Shown here: in pieces, positions 62,049 to 64,000 of the stretch
Position numbering within the stretch: the first letter of the stretch is position 1
How the letters are laid out: every line of letters starts with the position of its first letter
Source: CAXMST01 sp963700785
GTDB taxonomy: Bacteria > Actinomycetota > Thermoleophilia > Solirubrobacterales > 70-9
Direction: 5' to 3'
Length of the DNA: 64,000 bases
Assembly: GCA_963700785.1 (NCBI GenBank)
Contig: CAVOYZ010000008.1
Coordinates: 186,001 to 250,000 of the forward strand
The notes under the pieces: model-generated
What the model was told of the DNA's origin: nothing
Seen by the model: only the letters and a program-made list of their open reading frames with translations
The model's database searches: none
Translations under genes and position numbers: made by a program

Positions 62049-63028
62049 GTCGGGTCCGCCTTGCCGAAGTCCCGCGGGCCCGTGCCGGGCCCGTCCCCGG
62101 TCTCGTAGCCGAGCTCTGCCAACAGCTCACCCGCGATCGACTCGAAGACGCGCCGGTCCTCGCGATCCATCTGCTCGCGCCAGCGGCTGACCCGGCTCGG
62201 GTCGGGCGCCTGGGTCGTACGGGCGTGGGTTGCCATCCGCCGCTCGACGCTGAGCGTCGCCCGGCTCCCGTCGGCCGGCAGCTCGCGCTTCATCTCCTCC
62301 AGGCGGTCGGCCGAATGTTGGTGGTAGTCGAGCACCGAATCGTTCCAGGGCAGCCCGAAGAACTCGCAGACCCCGCGAAGCGTCGGTTCGGTCTCGAGGA
62401 TCAGCTGCTCGTAGCGGATCTCCTCGTAGTGGGAGACGTACTTCGACTGCCGCCGGGCCTGGCCGATCCGCCGCACCCAGCGCTCGGCGATCGCCGGGAT
62501 CGGGTGCTCCTTGACGGCGCGGTCGCGGATCGACAGCGCGACATCGCGGCCGTCGCGGATCACGTGCAGGAAGCGGGCCTCCGGCAGGGCGCCGCCGATC
62601 TTGCGGATGCTCTTGACGTAGATCGGCGTCTTCTCTCCCCACCGCGGCTTGCCGACCCGCTCGGCATAGAGGCCGTAGAAGGCGCGCAGGGCGTCGCCGG
62701 CGTTGAGCGGCTCGATCGCGCGGAACGCCTCCAGCAGCTGTGTCTCGGTCAGCCCGAAGTCGCCCCACTCGCGCTGCTTGGTGATCGTCGCGAGCAGGTC
62801 CTCGGGGGTTGCCCGTCCGGCCTCGGCGACGTCGATCAGCTCCGGCACGAAGTGGGTCTCCGGGGGCATCGTCAGCTCCGGGTGCGCGTCGAGCATCATT
62901 CGCATCAGCGTCGTCCCCGACCGGTTGACGCCGACCACGAAGGGAGCGGGCAGCGACGAGGCTCCACGCTTGGCCGCGCGGCGCTGGCTGGCCCTTCGCC
63001 AGATGCTCTTTGGACTGCTTGGGGACAT
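62045..63028 (-). CDS. Sulfotransferase (PAPS-dependent family), array member
   Basis: The 327-residue paralogue has a basic head (SIWRRASQRRAAKRG), FVVGVNRSGTTLMRMMLDAHP, RWGEKTPIYVKSI, FLHVIRDGRDVALSIRDRAV and YEEIRYEQLILETE. I chose ATG 63028; the frame is open to 63115 without recognisable homology. It is the first sulfotransferase of the coupled run and follows a 138-bp gap after the glycosyltransferase at the window edge, where a promoter could lie, although I see no clear one. Its nearest relative in the array appears to be the 61074 gene (shared GVNRSGTTL). Confidence 0.87.
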   Translation of the reverse strand: MSPSSPKSIWRRASQRRAAKRGASSLPAPFVVGVNRSGTTLMRMMLDAHPELTMPPETHFVPELIDVAEAGRATPEDLLATITKQREWGDFGLTETQLLEAFRAIEPLNAGDALRAFYGLYAERVGKPRWGEKTPIYVKSIRKIGGALPEARFLHVIRDGRDVALSIRDRAVKEHPIPAIAERWVRRIGQARRQSKYVSHYEEIRYEQLILETEPTLRGVCEFFGLPWNDSVLDYHQHSADRLEEMKRELPADGSRATLSVERRMATHARTTQAPDPSRVSRWREQMDREDRRVFESIAGELLAELGYETGDGPGTGPRDFGKADPT

Positions 63029-63166
63029 CGGCAGGATTCGGCTTGCTGGGCTCCTATCCGGCCCGACGCGGGCAAGGCCGCGCCGCTCGGGTGGATGCCG
63101 ACTCAATCCTCCCACCGCGAGCGCGAGTTCGTGATTGTAGGGCCTCCGTGGCCGGCGACGGGAGCC

Positions 63167-64000
63167 TCAGCCGGCGTCGAGCAACCCGCTCAGGGCGGCC
63201 GTCGTGCGAGCCCAGCCCAACTGATCACGGCGGGTCCTCGCCCCGCCCGCGAGCCGGCTCCGCAGCTCGGGATCGGCGAGCCGCTCGATCGCAGCGCTGA
63301 GCGCGTCGCCGTCCGGTCGCGTCGCGGGGATGCCGGATCGTGCCGCGCCGTCGGGATGCGATTCGACGAGCAGCCCGTTGACCCCGTCGGCCACGACCTC
63401 GTTCATCGGCGGGTCATCGTTGGTGATCACCGGCTGCCCGAACGCCATCGCCTCGTACAGCGGCAGGCCGAGCCCCTCCCAGCGGGACGGCGTGATGCAG
63501 ACGTCACAGGCGGCGATCGCCCGCAGATGCGGCTCCCAGTCCTCGTCGCCGAGCCTGAACTCGATCCGCTTGTCCTTGCGAACCCGGCGGCTCAGCCTGC
63601 CGAGGCGGGAGCGCTCGACCTGGGCCTTGACCAGCAGGCGGATGTCGGGGTCGCCGGTCCGGCCGAAGGCCTCGACGACCGGCTCCAGCGGCTTCCGATG
63701 CCCGAGGAATCCGCCGGGGAAGACAAAGCGGGTGATCCCGTCGTCGATTCGCTCGATCGGGATCTCGAGCAACTCCGGATGGATCCCCCACGGGACCCGC
63801 GGCGTCTCGAGCCCCCAGGACGAGTAGCGCCGCTGCTCGCACTCGGTCACCGAGTAGATCACCTCGTAGGCCTCGCGGGCCCCGGGCAGGTGCTCCTCGG
63901 TGAAGTGCTCCCAGACGAAGCGGCCGATCGTTCGTACGCCGCGCTCACGCAGTCCGGCGAGCTCGGCGAACTGGTAGTTCTGGTCGCAGAGGATCACGTC
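63167..64000 (-). CDS. GT4-type glycosyltransferase, 5' end beyond window
   Basis: The frame is open through the right edge; about 277 C-terminal residues are visible. They include VRTIGRFVWEHFTEEH, PWGIHPELLEIPIERI, FVFPGGFLGHRKPLEPVVEAF, the C-terminal-domain motif PSRWEGLGLPLYEAMAFGQP and NDDPPMNEVVADGVNGLLVES. It is a paralogue of the glycosyltransferase at 58188-59282 and presumably opens or extends the sulfated-glycan cluster beyond the window. Confidence 0.88.
   Translation of the reverse strand, partial: DVILCDQNYQFAELAGLRERGVRTIGRFVWEHFTEEHLPGAREAYEVIYSVTECEQRRYSSWGLETPRVPWGIHPELLEIPIERIDDGITRFVFPGGFLGHRKPLEPVVEAFGRTGDPDIRLLVKAQVERSRLGRLSRRVRKDKRIEFRLGDEDWEPHLRAIAACDVCITPSRWEGLGLPLYEAMAFGQPVITNDDPPMNEVVADGVNGLLVESHPDGAARSGIPATRPDGDALSAAIERLADPELRSRLAGGARTRRDQLGWARTTAALSGLLDAG

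Noticed and set aside
1..64000. CRISPR arrays, rRNA operons, transposases or prophage genes
   Set aside because: No regularly spaced repeats, no rRNA-like sequence and no DDE/serine/tyrosine recombinase motifs were seen anywhere in the window.

Overview
The window is a very GC-rich chromosomal segment, packed with genes that often overlap by 4 bp (ATGA/GTGA junctions). The gene content points to an actinobacterium of the Thermoleophilia/Solirubrobacterales type: actinobacterial-style P450s, a secreted HtaA-like protein, an NAD-type glutamate dehydrogenase, a TPP-riboswitch-controlled thiOSG cluster, and many sulfotransferases. This placement is an inference from content and composition; no rRNA gene is present to confirm it.

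Layout. 1-7.2 kb (minus): DAO-type flavoprotein, GMC oxidoreductase, acyl-CoA ligase, frameshifted P450 and an SQR-like flavoprotein, which together look like lipid/alcohol oxidation. 7.3-13.5 kb: secreted HtaA-like protein, truncated metallo-beta-lactamase-fold protein, tRNA-Ala(CGC), very acidic protein, glutamate dehydrogenase, tRNA-Ala(TGC) followed by a group-I-intron-type PD-(D/E)XK nuclease and a beheaded glyoxalase gene, small membrane protein, and a rhomboid-like protein without its catalytic serine. 13.6-17.9 kb: DUF4395-thioredoxin fusion, OmpR/PhoB-type two-component pair, lipA and a repeat coiled-coil protein. 17.9-26.8 kb (minus): second P450, PlsC-like acyltransferase, alpha/beta hydrolase, then a fatty-acid beta-oxidation operon (TetR, acyl-CoA dehydrogenase, thiolase, FadB/FadJ) with a palindromic operator. 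27-34.1 kb (plus): benzoylformate-decarboxylase-like ThDP enzyme, FAD/Fe-S/CCG dehydrogenase, M28 peptidase and AarF kinase. 34.1-43.6 kb (minus): lipB, leucine dehydrogenase, a complete branched-chain 2-oxoacid dehydrogenase (E1alpha, E1beta, E2), a degenerate E2-like gene, a DsbA-like protein, E3 (lpd) and a membrane protein. 43.6-46.6 kb: thiE facing a TPP riboswitch that leads thiO-thiS-thiG. 46.6-49.6 kb: paired intergenic repeats, histidine phosphatase, radical-SAM gene that has lost its core, methyltransferase, flavoprotein remnant and tRNA-Lys. 49.6-56.3 kb (minus): phzF-like, purH, purN, purF, purL. 56.3-64 kb (minus): five sulfotransferase genes (six sulfotransferase domains) interleaved with two GT4 glycosyltransferases, running off the window.

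How the genes fit together. LipA and LipB make lipoate for the E2 of the branched-chain complex. Leucine dehydrogenase supplies its 2-oxoacids, lpd re-oxidises it, and the ThDP cofactor it needs is made by the riboswitch-controlled thi genes. The most unusual locus is the sulfotransferase/glycosyltransferase array, which looks like a dedicated pathway for a multiply sulfated glycan or glycolipid.

Caution. At least ten otherwise well-conserved genes, mostly housekeeping, are broken by one-base shifts, nearly all +1 insertions, and the tRNA-Lys carries an extra base in its anticodon stem. The simplest reading is uncorrected assembly indels rather than mass pseudogenisation. For these genes I give the full span and the approximate site of the shift.
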